Source of the DNA: Candidatus Nitrosopumilus sp.
GTDB lineage: Archaea; Thermoproteota; Nitrososphaeria; Nitrososphaerales; Nitrosopumilaceae
Length of the DNA: 21,825 nt
NCBI GenBank assembly: GCA_029864805.1
Contig: JAOTSS010000034.1
Location: forward strand, 1-21,825
Direction of reading: 5' to 3'
Both the position numbers and the translations under genes were made by a program. The first letter of the stretch is position 1. Each line of letters starts with the position of its first letter. Below, in pieces: positions 21,735 through 21,825 of the stretch. Under the pieces are notes generated by a model. It did no database searches, was not told the origin of the DNA, and worked only from the letters and a program-made list of their open reading frames with translations.

Positions 21735-21825
21735 ATGACAAAGATATCTTACACTGGAGCAAAAAATTTCAGAAAAGATACTATACTATTGCTTGAGAAA
21801 ATTGTTGCCATGGTAGATGACTATG
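21735..21825 (+). CDS. Start of an unknown gene, cut by window end
   Basis: An ATG at 21735 opens a frame that runs to the end of the window (30 codons): MTKISYTGAKNFRKDTILLL, then EKIVAMVDDY. The N-x-R-x-D-T-x-x-x-x-E helix looks like the start of a family of wHTH/Toprim-type proteins found on mobile islands, but this rests on about 20 residues and is weak. The 140 bases between it and the repeat have no other gene; a TATA-like AAATATAACC lies near 21626. Confidence 0.4.
   Translation, partial: MTKISYTGAKNFRKDTILLLEKIVAMVDDY

Noticed and set aside
1..21825. CRISPR array
   Set aside because: No regularly spaced direct repeats were seen; the dispersed repeats are kilobases apart.

Overview
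The window looks like a chromosomal segment of an ammonia-oxidising-type archaeon (Nitrososphaerota, probably the Nitrosopumilus side). This rests on remembered family resemblance, not a search. The background is AT-rich (18 G+C of 60 in the sample 3481-3540). Several genes have a TATA-like box about 25 nt before the start codon, i.e. little or no leader. The malate dehydrogenase-like protein and the small secreted proteins also resemble those of this group.

Left part (1-4.4 kb): the end of a site-2-type M50 metalloprotease, a convergent LarA-like (DUF2088) protein, divergent orotate phosphoribosyltransferase (pyrE), a 400-base gap holding one copy of a dispersed repeat, and a two-gene minus-strand operon of unknown proteins. 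At 4.43-4.62 kb lies a decayed tail that looks like the C-terminal helix-turn-helix of a Cas1/casposase-type protein. It is followed by a G+C-richer gene coding for a stand-alone Cdc48-type N-domain (no AAA+ module) joined to a beta-rich domain.

Middle part (6-11 kb): a membrane-anchored secreted protein, a Usp-family protein, a C2H2 zinc-finger mini-protein, two small membrane proteins, an adenosine-deaminase-type gene and a malate/lactate dehydrogenase gene. Three neighbouring genes here are damaged or need recoding: a TGA in a membrane protein gene, two same-direction frameshifts at A7 runs in the deaminase gene, and a dehydrogenase without a normal start codon. Either this stretch is decaying, the assembly has small errors, or recoding occurs.

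Right part (11.2-20.9 kb): a run of about fifteen tightly packed plus-strand genes, many overlapping by ATGA, preceded by a long bulged hairpin that may be the 5' leader. Most products start with a near-identical MKT/MKS/MKI plus hydrophobic signal or anchor and then diverge completely. Recognisable modules are two TIMP/netrin-like domains, a Kunitz (BPTI-type) protease-inhibitor domain with Lys at P1, two degenerate cupredoxin-like domains, and small zinc-ribbon proteins. The most interesting reading is a modular array of cell-surface proteins sharing a common 5' cassette and including two classes of protease-inhibitor-like fold. The array ends in a 19-codon MKT stub. Beyond it are a convergent Yip1-like membrane protein gene, a second strong copy of the dispersed repeat, and the start of another gene.

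No rRNA, tRNA, CRISPR array or intact insertion sequence was recognised.
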